Shown: positions 8,659 to 16,911 of the stretch, piece after piece
Layout: the number at the start of each line of letters is the position of its first letter
Position numbering within the stretch: the first letter of the stretch is position 1
DNA from: CAXQZM01 sp965229645
GTDB taxonomy: Bacteria; Pseudomonadota; Alphaproteobacteria; UBA7985
DNA: 64,000 nt
Assembly: GCA_965229645.1 (NCBI GenBank)
Contig: OZ245893.1
Coordinates: 806,001 to 870,000, forward strand
Reading direction: 5' to 3'
Translations under genes and position numbers: made by a program
Notes under the pieces: model-generated
Databases searched by the model: none
What the model was told of the DNA's origin: nothing
What the model saw: the letters and a program-made list of their open reading frames with translations, nothing else

Positions 8659-8822
8659 ATGGACCGACGCGAGCAGGCCGCCTGCGTTCGCCAGTACTTT
8701 GAGTATTTGACCGCTTCCAATTAAGCTGCGATCCTCGACTTGTTCGATCCCGATGGGGATGTCGATTCTCCCTATCTGGACAGGATGCGCGCTTGCGAAT
8801 TCTTCGCCAAACTCGCCGAGGC
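8659..8822 (+). pseudogene. NTF2/SnoaL-like fragment, copy 1 (nonsense codon, fused to a foreign end)
   Basis: Begins with a GGAG-preceded ATG and encodes an NTF2/SnoaL-like N-terminus (YFEYLTAS followed by LDLFDPDGDVDSPYL). Codon 22 is TAA where copy 2 at 12000 has TAC. The frame then resumes to FFAKLAEAS and runs directly into the amidohydrolase fragment at 8823. The upstream 120 bases (from about 8535) are also shared with the region before copy 2. It is one half of a chimeric duplication scar. Confidence 0.65.
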
Positions 8823-9225
8823 CTCGCAGCCTAACACGATCCTGTTCGACCACGAATGCGCGCGCGCCTACGCCTGGCAAACGATCCGGGAACGGGGCAT
8901 CACGCTGGCCTTCTCAACGGACTGGCCCGTCGTGCCCGTCCATGTACTGGCGAACATCCAAAGCGCGGTCGCCCCCTTGGACTTGGGGCCTGGATGGCCC
9001 GATCAGCGCCAATCGCTCATGGATACCTTGCGCAGCTACACGGCCATGAACGCCTGGCTCGGCTTTCAGGAAGCCCACACGGGCCAGATTCGGCAGGGCT
9101 TGGCGGCGGACCTGGTGGTCTTGGACGGTTCGATTGAAGACACGGCCCCGACGCAGATCGGCGATCTCGGCGTTGCGTTGACCTTATGCGATGGTCAGGT
9201 GACTTATGATGGGGGAAGGTTTTGA
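8823..9225 (+). pseudogene. Duplicated 3' quarter of the YtcJ-like amidohydrolase gene
   Basis: Nearly identical to 3301-3691, with a handful of base differences. It encodes the FSTDWPV active-site segment and the C-terminus, then diverges in the last codons and stops at 9225. It lacks the metal-binding HxH and the other N-terminal motifs, so it cannot be active. Because it is fused in frame to an NTF2-like fragment, a read-through chimera is conceivable, but the nonsense codon at 8722 argues against it. Confidence 0.8.
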
Positions 9226-9281
9226 TACTCACGAGAACATGAGTTAGGCTACCCACACCCTCGACGTCCGCCCCCTGCCCG

Positions 9282-10215
9282 ACGTCATCCAGCGCGGAGC
9301 GAAGCGAAGTCGCAGGATCCATCACCCGCTGTTTCCCCTGAAACGGAACGCGGCCACAAGGAGAGAAGCACGCAACCCAAGAGTCGGTCCCGTCCGCTTT
9401 CGCGACAGACGTTCAGTGATGGATGCTGCGACTGCGCGCAGCATGACATCGGAAGGGGGTGTTGGGGTTTCGGAACACCGTAATCCAGCGCTTCGCGACG
9501 CGACGTCGCAGGATCCAGCGCCTGCCGTTTTGAGCCTGGGCGGAACGTGGTGACACAGAGCAGAACAGGCATCGCGCGGTCGGCACCGTCTGCTCTTGTG
9601 GTCGGTGTTCCGTGATGGATGCTGCGACTGCGCGCAGCATGACGTCGGAAGGGGTGTCGGGGTTTTGGAACACCGTCATTCAGCGCGTCGCGACGCGACG
9701 TTGCAGGGTCCATGGCCTGCTGTTTCGTCCTAGGCTGAACGTGGTGACATAGAGCGGAACGGGCAAGGAGTGGTCGGTACCGTTTGCTGTTGTGGTCGGT
9801 GTTCCGTGATGGATGCTGCGACTGCGCGCAGCATGACACCAGGAGGGGCGTCGGGGTTTCGGAACACCGTAATCCAGCGCTTCGCGACGCGACGTCGCAG
9901 GATCCAGCGCCTGCTGTTTTGAGCCTGGGCGGAACGTGGTGACAAAGAGCGGAACAGGCAAGGCGCGGTCGGTACCGTCCGTTCTTGTGGCCTGTGTTCC
10001 GTGATGGATGCTGCGACTGCGCGCAGCATGACATCGGAAGGGGGTGTTGGGACTCTGAACCAGCGTCATCCGGCGCGGAGCGAAGCGAAGTCGCAGGGTC
10101 CATCACCTGCTGTTTTCAGCCTGGGCGGAACTTGGTGACATAAAGCGGAACGGGCAAGGCGCGGTCGGCACTGTCCGCGCTTGTGGCCAGTGGTCCGTGA
10201 TGGATGCTGCGATTG
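9282..10215 (+). repeat. Array 2 of the ~194-bp repeat (5 cores)
   Basis: Five cores begin at 9419, 9615, 9809, 10004 and 10200 (spacing 194-196). The first unit is divergent after about 9330 and the last is cut off shortly after its core, near 10215. The hairpins are the same as in array 1. Long minus-strand frames over this stretch come from the repeat and are not genes. The short stretch 10216-10325 holds nothing recognisable. Confidence 0.85.
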
Positions 10216-10325
10216 TTTTGTGATGCGGACGTTCCTTGCGCCTTTGGGGATTGGAGCCCGCTTGCAAACCGCAGCCGTGGCCCTACACCAGATCCAACAA
10301 GAATTTTTCGCAATAGGGTTTGTCC

Positions 10326-10694
10326 CTATCGAGCCATCCAGCCTCTATCGGCGGCCAGAGCCCGCAACCGCTTTGCCCTTATTGTGACTTGATTATTGGT
10401 TAGGCCCGAAAAATCAATAAGAAAGTGGGCAGGATTTTCAGGGACAGGATCCGCCTCAAATGGCAAATCAAGACGACGATATTCCTCCTCACTAAGACTC
10501 TGAACGCCGATACTATCGAAACCACGCGCGAGAAAATTAGCCAAACTGCCTTGAGCAGAAACCAAGGCTTCATGATCTACCGACAAGCATGATTGGTTTT
10601 TGAGCATAGGTTTGAACGCAAGGCTCATAACCCTTCCATCTTTTTCATGATCGGCGCAAATATTCCTCATAAGACACTTCTTCCCAGCATTCAT
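10326..10694 (-). CDS. Unknown protein, second gene of a two-gene module
   Basis: 122 residues, not recognised. The C-terminal third reads NPAHFLIDFSGLTNNQVTIR followed by a basic, probably helical tail ending RGWMAR. The start ATG at 10694 overlaps the stop of the gene at 10691-11182 as ATGA, so the two are translationally coupled. An internal Met at codon 23 is an alternative start. No signal peptide or membrane helix. Lying between two repeat arrays and AT-richer than the flanks, it looks horizontally acquired. A toxin/antitoxin or immunity pair would fit the size and coupling, but nothing in the sequence proves it. Confidence 0.55.
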   Translation of the reverse strand: MNAGKKCLMRNICADHEKDGRVMSLAFKPMLKNQSCLSVDHEALVSAQGSLANFLARGFDSIGVQSLSEEEYRRLDLPFEADPVPENPAHFLIDFSGLTNNQVTIRAKRLRALAADRGWMAR

Positions 10695-11182
10695 CGTGAG
10701 TTAAAGCGTAAAGGTGAACTACGAATTTTCTCAACTGAGTGCTTGAGCAGTTGAGCATCTGGATTTTTCAATGATGTTTCTGTTTCATGATTTGAAGATA
10801 AGTCGATTCCACACATATCAACATCTCCAGAATCTAAAAATTCAATCGAGAAATCCCATCCATTTTCCTGAAATTCAAAATGAATATCCCCGTCTGGAGT
10901 CGAGGCCACACACAAATTTTGTGGCAGAGATCGCGCTGTGTAGAGGAAGAACAAACTCTTACTAAGAGTTAACTTCCTCGGCGCTTTTCCAACGCCATTG
11001 TGCCAACCCTTGGGCAAGTTACCATAGCTTTGAATTTTTTTTGTTGGCTCACTCAAAGGATGTTGGGGATCTTGTGATCTTAGCTCTTCAACGACCCACG
11101 GATCCATTCTGTTTCGTTGCGCTTGTGTCGCACGCGAAACGCTTTGTGGGTCATATGTGCTTTGATGGACTTGGGCGTTCAT
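10691..11182 (-). CDS. Unknown protein, first gene of a two-gene module
   Basis: 163 residues from the ATG at 11182 (MNAQVHQSTYD). A longer frame to 11326 runs through a sequence repeated elsewhere in the window and was not used. The N-terminal half is polar with no clear domain. Residues about 95-120 read ASTPDGDIHFEFQENGWDF, a beta-strand-rich pattern. The Lys/Ser-rich C-terminus has no membrane segment. It is coupled to the following gene by a 4-base overlap. Function unknown. Confidence 0.55.
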   Translation of the reverse strand: MNAQVHQSTYDPQSVSRATQAQRNRMDPWVVEELRSQDPQHPLSEPTKKIQSYGNLPKGWHNGVGKAPRKLTLSKSLFFLYTARSLPQNLCVASTPDGDIHFEFQENGWDFSIEFLDSGDVDMCGIDLSSNHETETSLKNPDAQLLKHSVEKIRSSPLRFNSR

Positions 11183-11231
11183 TGAACTTGTATGGCATAT
11201 GGGAAGCAAGCGGTCAATTCGGGGGACAAAA

Positions 11232-11277
11232 GACGTACCTCCACGCCCTTCTCCAGCAAACTTGTGCCGACGCAGGG
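11232..11277 (+). repeat. 46-bp sequence shared with the end of the LysR gene at 14673
   Basis: Matches 15455-15500 with two differences. In one frame it reads TYLHALLQQTCADAG, as in the C-terminus of that regulator. It is either a remnant of a LysR gene end or a small dispersed repeat. Confidence 0.6.
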
Positions 11278-11359
11278 CGCATCTGATTGGATGGAGCCAT
11301 TGCCGCGAGCCGCGGACCACGCTCAAGCGCCCCGCGTTCAGCTTGACATCTTGGGGGGT

Positions 11360-11875
11360 GTCGGGACTCTAAAACACCGTCATCCAGCGCGTCGCGACGC
11401 GACGTCGCGGGATTCAGCGTCTGCCGTTTTCAGCCTGGGTTGAACTTGGTGACGTAGAGCGGAGCAGGCAAGGCACGGTCGGCGCCGTCCGTTCTTGTGG
11501 CCTGTGTTCCGTGATGGATGCTGCGACTGCGCGCAGCATGACATCGGAAGGAACGTCGGGTTTCGGAACACCGTCGTCCAGCGCGTCGCGACGCGACGTC
11601 GCAGGGTCCAGCGCCTGCCGTTTTCAGCCTGGGCGGAACGTGCTGACATAGAGCCGAACGGGCAAGGCATGGTCGGCGCCGTCCGTTCTTGTGGCCTGTG
11701 TTCCGTGATGGATGCTGCGACTGCGCGCAGCATGACGTCGGGAGGGGTGTCGGGGTTTCGGAACACCGTCGTCTGGCGCGTTGCGACGCGACGTCGCAGG
11801 GTCCATCGGCTGCTGTTTCGTCCTGGGCGGAACGTGGTGACATCGAGCGGAACGGGCAACGCACGCTCAGCACCA
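11360..11875 (+). repeat. Array 3 of the ~194-bp repeat (2 cores plus a partial unit)
   Basis: A partial unit from about 11370 is followed by cores at 11514 and 11708. The array then passes directly into the block shared with 8535-8820 (from about 11870). Array plus shared block therefore has the same order at both sites, which suggests that recombination between arrays moved the segment. Confidence 0.85.
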
Positions 11876-11999
11876 TCCGTTCGTAGGGTCAGCGTGCTGG
11901 GGTGGATGTGGCGGGGCCAAGCAGCGCTTTCTTATTTGACTTCGACCCTTGGATGGAACAGCAGAGCGATGGGACTATCCAACGCCGAAGGAGCAGTCG

Positions 12000-12149
12000 A
12001 TGAACCAACGCGATCATGCCGTCTGCGTTCGCCACTACTTTGAGTATTTGACCGCCTCCAACTACGCTACGATCCTCGACTTGTTCGATCCCGATGGGGA
12101 GGTCGATTCTCCCTATCTGGGCAGGATGCGCGCGCTTACCTTGCCATGA
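12000..12149 (+). pseudogene. NTF2/SnoaL-like fragment, copy 2 (truncated)
   Basis: Starts at an ATG preceded by AAGGAG and encodes 49 residues of an NTF2-like N-terminus (YFEYLTASNYATILDLFDPD). It stops just where the monooxygenase gene begins (ATGA at 12146-12149). NTF2/SnoaL proteins are usually 110-150 residues, so this is truncated. It may still serve as a translated leader that couples expression of the monooxygenase. Confidence 0.6.
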
Positions 12150-13393
12150 CCCTCCTCATCTGCGGGGCGGGAATCGCTGGCTTGACCATGGGACTGACGC
12201 TGCATCAGATCGAGGTGCCGTTTCAAATCTTTGAAACCGTGTCGCGGCCCAAACCCTTAGGCGTTGGGATCAACTTGCAGCCGCCCGCCGTCCGAGAACT
12301 CTATGCACTGGGACTGGAGGAAGCTCTGGATCGGATCGGCGTGCAGACCCGCGACTATGGGTTTTATACGCGCACCGGCCTTGAGATATGGACCGAACCG
12401 CGCGGGCGTCGGGCTGGATACAAATGGCCGCAATATTCCGTGCATCGAGGGCACTTGCAGATGGCGCTGCTCGCCGCCTTGCGTGCGCGTTGTGGCGAAG
12501 ACTGCCTTAGGTTCGGCGCGAAAGTGCTGGGTTACGAAAACACCAGGGACGGCGTCAGGTTGCGCTACGAGATGGGTGGGACGACCTGGTGGGCGACGGG
12601 TCCTATGGTGGTCGGTGCTGACGGCATTCATTCGGCGATACGGGCGCGCATGTATCCGAACGAAGGGCCGCCCGTTTGGGGCGGCGCGCTCATGTGGCGG
12701 GGGACGTCGCAGGCCAAGCCGTTTTTGAGTGGCGCATCGATGATCTTAGCGGGCAACGACAGGCAGCGCTTTGTTTCCTATCCCATTTCCAAACCGGACC
12801 CCGAAACCGGCCTCTCGACCCTCAACTGGATTGCGGAAACAACTCCCAACGCCTCGACGCCCATCGATCGAGGGGATTGGAACCGCCGCGTCGAGTCTTC
12901 TCGATTTGCGTCGGATTTTGCCGATTGGGATTTTGGCTGGATCGACGTTCCAGGCTTGATCGGGTCGGCCGCCGAGGTTTTTGAGTACCCCATGGTGGAC
13001 CGCGAACCGGTCGAGAGCTGGACCGACGGTAACGTTACGCTGATCGGCGACGCGGCCCATGCGACCTATCCCGTTGGCTCAAGCGGCGCGAGCCAGGCTA
13101 TTGTCGATGCGCGGATCCTCGGCGCTGAGATCAGGACCCATGGCCCTGGGGCCGACGCCGCGCACGCCTATGAGGCCCGCGTGCGCCCCATGGCCAACAA
13201 AGTAACCCTCGCCAATCGCGGCACCGGAGGGCCAGATGCGATCATGCAGCTTGCCGAAGACCGATGCGCAGGCGATTTCAGCCGCCTCGACGCCGCCCTG
13301 CCCACGGCGGAGCGCGCGGCCCATGCGGCTGCCTTCAAGAAAATCGCGGGGCTCAGCGTTGAGGAGACAAATCGCACGAATGGCCTATTGTGA
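12146..13393 (+). CDS. FAD-dependent aromatic-type monooxygenase
   Basis: 415-residue flavoprotein of the p-hydroxybenzoate/salicylate hydroxylase class. A Rossmann motif for FAD lies at the N-terminus (LLICGAGIAGLTMG). A GADGIHSAIR segment near residue 155 and the GD motif LIGDAAHATYPVGSSGA near residue 295 complete the FAD/NAD(P)H fingerprint. It should use NAD(P)H and O2 to hydroxylate a ring or similar substrate in the cytoplasm; the substrate is unknown. The start overlaps a truncated NTF2-like fragment. The nearby aldo/keto reductase and LysR gene may belong to the same pathway, but they are on other transcripts. Confidence 0.85.
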   Translation: MTLLICGAGIAGLTMGLTLHQIEVPFQIFETVSRPKPLGVGINLQPPAVRELYALGLEEALDRIGVQTRDYGFYTRTGLEIWTEPRGRRAGYKWPQYSVHRGHLQMALLAALRARCGEDCLRFGAKVLGYENTRDGVRLRYEMGGTTWWATGPMVVGADGIHSAIRARMYPNEGPPVWGGALMWRGTSQAKPFLSGASMILAGNDRQRFVSYPISKPDPETGLSTLNWIAETTPNASTPIDRGDWNRRVESSRFASDFADWDFGWIDVPGLIGSAAEVFEYPMVDREPVESWTDGNVTLIGDAAHATYPVGSSGASQAIVDARILGAEIRTHGPGADAAHAYEARVRPMANKVTLANRGTGGPDAIMQLAEDRCAGDFSRLDAALPTAERAAHAAAFKKIAGLSVEETNRTNGLL

Positions 13394-13501
13394 GTGTCCG
13401 TAACCTACGCGATCAGGTCTCAACTTAGGCCGTATCTGGTTGATCTGGCAGCATGGGGCACTCGGGCGCGTTGGTGGCGGAGGACCACTTGTACGCTTTC
13501 C

Positions 13502-14491
13502 TCAGCGTGGCTGGTCCGGTTCGTTGGGATTGCGCGTGATGAGTGTCTCAATTTGCTCCATGGTTTCTGCTGGCAAGGGACCCAAGCTCAAAGCATCGGT
13601 GATTTCGTTCATTTGTTCTGCTGTTCGCGCGCCTGGGACTGGAACATGATCTTCGCGCTGCCCCCAAATCCATGCCAGCGCGCCCTGGACAGGCGTTCGG
13701 CCCCCTTGGGTCAAAAGATCGCGGACAGCCGCGAGGGTCTCCAGAAACGCTGGATTGGCCCGCCCATCGCGGTAGTATTCCATCCAATCTTCACGCGACG
13801 CGCGAATGTCGTTGGCTGGCAAGGTCGTTGCGGCGTTGTACTTTCCCGAGAGCAAGCCCATGGCGAGCGGGGATCGGATCAATGACAAGAGCCCCTGATC
13901 GCGCGCCACGTTCTGCATGCGCGGGGCGTCGAAGAATAGGTTCATGGCGTATTCCACCGCGACAAAATTGGGTTGCGAGGCCACCGCCGATGCGCGCTCA
14001 GAATAGTCCGTGCTCCACCCATAGGCGCGCAACTTACCCGCCGCCCGCAAGCCGTCCATCGCATGGAAGATGGTTTGCGCCTCGGCCACGGGCATGTCGT
14101 TGATATGGAGCAACACAAGATCAAGACACTCGCGGTTCAAGCGACGCAAGCAACCCTCCACGGCTGGCACCACGTCCTCGGGCTTGAAGGGTTGAAACGA
14201 AATTTGCTTGCTCTGTTCGTCGATCCCGATGCCAATTTTGGTTATGATCAGCGCGTCGGGCCGCCCTTTGAGCGCCTGGGCCAGCAGACGCTCTGAATGG
14301 CCCGCCCCGTAAGCTGCCGCCGTATCGTATACCCTGATACCCCCGTCCCAGGCTGCATGGATTGTGCGGATTGAGGCCCCGTCGTCCGCCTTAGCGTAGC
14401 CCAAGGACTGAGTGCCGTGGTACATGGTCCCCCCTATGGGCCAGCACCCCATCCCCAAAGCGGGGATTTGTGTGTCAAAAATTCGGATCAT
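13502..14491 (-). CDS. Aldo/keto reductase
   Basis: 329-residue TIM-barrel oxidoreductase. Signs are an N-terminal LGMGCWPIGG strand, the catalytic Asp/Tyr region VYDTAAAYGAGHSE, the Lys in ALIITKIGIG, and LDLVLLHIND. The family reduces aldehydes or ketones, or oxidises sugars, with NADP(H); the D-threo-aldose dehydrogenase branch is a possible match. The start at 14491 has GGGAG about 9 bases upstream; an upstream in-frame start at 14650 would reach across most of the divergent promoter region. It is divergent from the LysR gene at 14673, the usual arrangement for regulator and target. Confidence 0.85.
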   Translation of the reverse strand: MIRIFDTQIPALGMGCWPIGGTMYHGTQSLGYAKADDGASIRTIHAAWDGGIRVYDTAAAYGAGHSERLLAQALKGRPDALIITKIGIGIDEQSKQISFQPFKPEDVVPAVEGCLRRLNRECLDLVLLHINDMPVAEAQTIFHAMDGLRAAGKLRAYGWSTDYSERASAVASQPNFVAVEYAMNLFFDAPRMQNVARDQGLLSLIRSPLAMGLLSGKYNAATTLPANDIRASREDWMEYYRDGRANPAFLETLAAVRDLLTQGGRTPVQGALAWIWGQREDHVPVPGARTAEQMNEITDALSLGPLPAETMEQIETLITRNPNEPDQPR

Positions 14492-14672
14492 TGCGGATCT
14501 CCCATCGCAGGCCGCAAGTTGAAGGGAACACCCAACGTCGAACAGACCCGCCTTAAGTGTGACAACGAAAGTAAAATTAGGAGACAACTGGTCCCCCATG
14601 TGCCTTCGCGGAACCTGCTTGAAACAGCCTTTGGCTCTTTTCATCAACAAAAGAAAATGAAATTATCATTTC

Positions 14673-15509
14673 ATGAATGAACGTTGTTTGGATTGGGACA
14701 ACCTAAAGTTGTTCCTGGCTGTCGCACGCGCTGGCGGTTTGGGACCCGCAGCGGCGCGAACGGGCAAGAGCCCACCAACGCTCGGGCGGCGCATGGTTGA
14801 GCTGGAACGCGACCTGGGAAGAGACTTATTTGTCCGCAAACCTCGCGGTTACAGCCTGACCCAGGAGGGTGAGGGTTTGCTCGTGAAAGCTGAATCGATG
14901 GAAGCCCTGGTTCAACCCCTGCTCGCAACCAGTCCAGCGGAGGCGCCGCCGCTTGTGAAAATTGCCGCTGGGACTTGGGTAACGCAAGTCTTGCTGCAGG
15001 CGGTAGATCAGCTCCTGGCCACTGCCCCCGTGCGGCTGCGGTTTATTGCCGAAGAAAGCCTGACGGACATCGCCCGACGCGAAGCTGTGATTGGTGTACG
15101 CAACCGTGCGCCTGTCCAAGTTGGTTTGGCGGGTCGCAAAATTGGCGGTGTCCAATTTGCCGTCTACGCCCGCGATCCCAGCGTCACCCCGTGGGCGCGG
15201 GTTTTAAACGAGACGCCATCCGCGCTTTGGGTGAGGCGTATGTCCCAAGGCGCGCCCGCCATCGAGGTCAGCGCGCCGCACCATGCCCTCACCCTGGCAA
15301 AGGCTGGCCTCGCACGCGCGGTTCTGCCAACCTTCATAGGAAACCAGCAAGCAGGCCTTCGACCCGTTTCCGATCCCATCCACGCCTTAAACCACGATCA
15401 ATGGTTGGTAGCGCACCATGAAGACCGCTTTCTTCCCGAAATCCGGAAGTTGATGACGTACCTCCACGCCCTTCTCCAGCAAACTTGTGCCGATGCAAGG
15501 TACGTGTGA
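14673..15509 (+). CDS. LysR-family transcriptional regulator
   Basis: 278 residues. The winged helix-turn-helix is at residues 8-65 (LKLFLAVARAGGLGPAAART), followed by an effector-binding domain. It is divergent from the aldo/keto reductase, with about 180 bases between the starts, so it probably controls that promoter. The last 19 codons lie in a 46-bp block also found at 11232-11277, so the native C-terminus may have been replaced or the block copied from it. The inducer is unknown. Confidence 0.8.
   Translation: MNERCLDWDNLKLFLAVARAGGLGPAAARTGKSPPTLGRRMVELERDLGRDLFVRKPRGYSLTQEGEGLLVKAESMEALVQPLLATSPAEAPPLVKIAAGTWVTQVLLQAVDQLLATAPVRLRFIAEESLTDIARREAVIGVRNRAPVQVGLAGRKIGGVQFAVYARDPSVTPWARVLNETPSALWVRRMSQGAPAIEVSAPHHALTLAKAGLARAVLPTFIGNQQAGLRPVSDPIHALNHDQWLVAHHEDRFLPEIRKLMTYLHALLQQTCADARYV
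15455..15500 (+). repeat. 46-bp block shared with 11232-11277
   Basis: Covers the end of the LysR gene. Two base differences separate the copies. Confidence 0.6.
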
Positions 15510-15540
15510 AACCAAGGGTCATAAAATTTGACTTTTTTAT

Positions 15541-15590
15541 GGCCCTTGTACCAGCGAACATACGAGTCATTCTGGGTCGCCGCTGGTATC
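15541..15590 (+). repeat. Partial MITE-like element (one terminal hairpin)
   Basis: Only the end hairpin of the MITE-like family is present: TACCAGCG and CGCTGGTA arms around about 30 bases. It lies between two convergent LysR genes and may serve as a bidirectional transcription end. Confidence 0.65.
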
Positions 15591-16533
15591 AGTCGGCTTC
15601 ATCGCGGCCTGCGCCTACGAAATGCCGCTTTCCGTCCGACGAGGCGAAATAGTCGCGGCAGACGGTTTCAAACAGCGTGACCGCAGGGCTCACGAAACTG
15701 TCGGCGCGCCGCATTGTTCCGAAGATCGGGGCGGGCACGGCGTCGGAGAGGGGGATACTGTGAACAGCGCGTCCTGTGTAGGCAACATCGACGGCAGGTT
15801 TCAGATTCAACAAGGCATAGCCCAAGCCATAGGACACGAAACTGCGCAGCGTTTGAAACGTTCCTGCGCGGTACACCACATGCGGCGCGATATTGGCAAC
15901 CCGAAACAGCATGTCGAAGTAAGTGCGCGATTCTGGCAAGTCCAACAAGATCATGGGGAACGGTGCAAGCTCGGCCAACGTCACGGACTTGCGCGCGGCG
16001 AACGGATGCGCGGCGTCGATCAAGGCATAGGGTCGCGCAAGCCCGAAGCCCTTGAAATCCGTCCCATCTGGTTTCCCCAAGTCGTAGGTCAGCGACACGT
16101 CCACCGCGCCGCTTAGCACTAGATCGGCGACATAGATCAGGTCGCCCTCGATGACTTTAATTTTCAGTTTCGGGTGTCGTTCGGACATTTTCTGCACCGC
16201 GTAGGGCAAAGCCAGCGGCGCGAGAGGGGCGAAGCAACCAATTGCGAACTCCCCCGTCAGTTCGCTTTGCGCGCTGGCCATATGGTCCTCAAGTTCGCGC
16301 GCCTGATCGAGCAGTGCGCGCACCTTGTTGACCAACCTTTGCCCGTCGGAGGTCAGCAAGATTCCCTTGCTGGGGCGTCGCACGAACAACTGGACATTGA
16401 ATTGGTCCTCGAACGCGTCGATGGCCGCCGCAATCGAGGATTTGGAGATCCGTTGGCTGGTCGCAGCAGCAGCGATGGACCCGTGGCTTGCTGCGGCCTC
16501 GATATAGATCAGTTGCCTTAGATTTAATCGCAT
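15589..16533 (-). CDS. LysR-family transcriptional regulator (probable regulator of the amidase/ABC operon)
   Basis: 314 residues from the ATG at 16533. The N-terminal winged helix-turn-helix (LRQLIYIEAAASHGSIAAAA) is followed by an effector domain from about residue 90. A longer frame to 16590 reaches the edge of a repeat element and was not used. It is divergent from the amidase-liv operon at 16912, with a MITE-like element in the shared upstream region, so its operator spacing may have been changed by the insertion. The regulatory target is inferred from orientation only. Confidence 0.8.
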   Translation of the reverse strand: MRLNLRQLIYIEAAASHGSIAAAATSQRISKSSIAAAIDAFEDQFNVQLFVRRPSKGILLTSDGQRLVNKVRALLDQARELEDHMASAQSELTGEFAIGCFAPLAPLALPYAVQKMSERHPKLKIKVIEGDLIYVADLVLSGAVDVSLTYDLGKPDGTDFKGFGLARPYALIDAAHPFAARKSVTLAELAPFPMILLDLPESRTYFDMLFRVANIAPHVVYRAGTFQTLRSFVSYGLGYALLNLKPAVDVAYTGRAVHSIPLSDAVPAPIFGTMRRADSFVSPAVTLFETVCRDYFASSDGKRHFVGAGRDEAD

Positions 16534-16563
16534 GGGCGCGCGCCTTTCAGAAACAGACGCCTT

Positions 16564-16814
16564 TATGCCAACGACCAAAAAAGTTGACACTTTTTTGGCC
16601 GTTTTGTGTCTCGCGGCAGAAACGCTTCGCGTTTCGGCTTTTCTGGGTTGCGGTCTCTACTCGCTCGCTATGCTTGCTCAGCCCGACCTCAGGACGGGAC
16701 CTTCGTTTTACCTCGAGGCGCTTTCCTTGTTTGTCTCGGGGCCGCTGCGGGGGCCGCAGTCGCGGCCCTTAATACCAGCTATCATTAGAGTCATTCTGGG
16801 TCGCCGCTGGTATT
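16564..16814 (+). mobile_element. MITE-like element A
   Basis: Full-length copy, about 250 bp. The left end is slightly degenerate (TATGCCAACG). It is followed by the 13-bp-stem hairpin around TTGACA in its least perfect form, the AAACGC-TTC-GCGTTT hairpin, a GGCCGC-rich hairpin and the CGCTGGTAT right end. It separates the LysR gene from the amidase operon. Confidence 0.8.
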
Positions 16815-16911
16815 AAAGGTCGGAAAAACCGTGCATCTTGTCATGAATAAACTATCTTTCCCACTAAGGGACCTCGCCCTAGGCTGCCTTCACAATCGTG
16901 TGAAGGGACTT

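Noticed and set aside
9285..10106. Long minus-strand reading frame of 273 codons (and similar frames at 7660-8535 and 11380-11876)
   Set aside because: It runs through the 194-bp repeat arrays; the same peptide string recurs every unit and in other frames, so the frames are by-products of the repeat.
7775..10215. Possible CRISPR array
   Set aside because: Units are ~194 bp, nearly identical along their whole length, with no short constant repeat separated by unique spacers and no cas genes.
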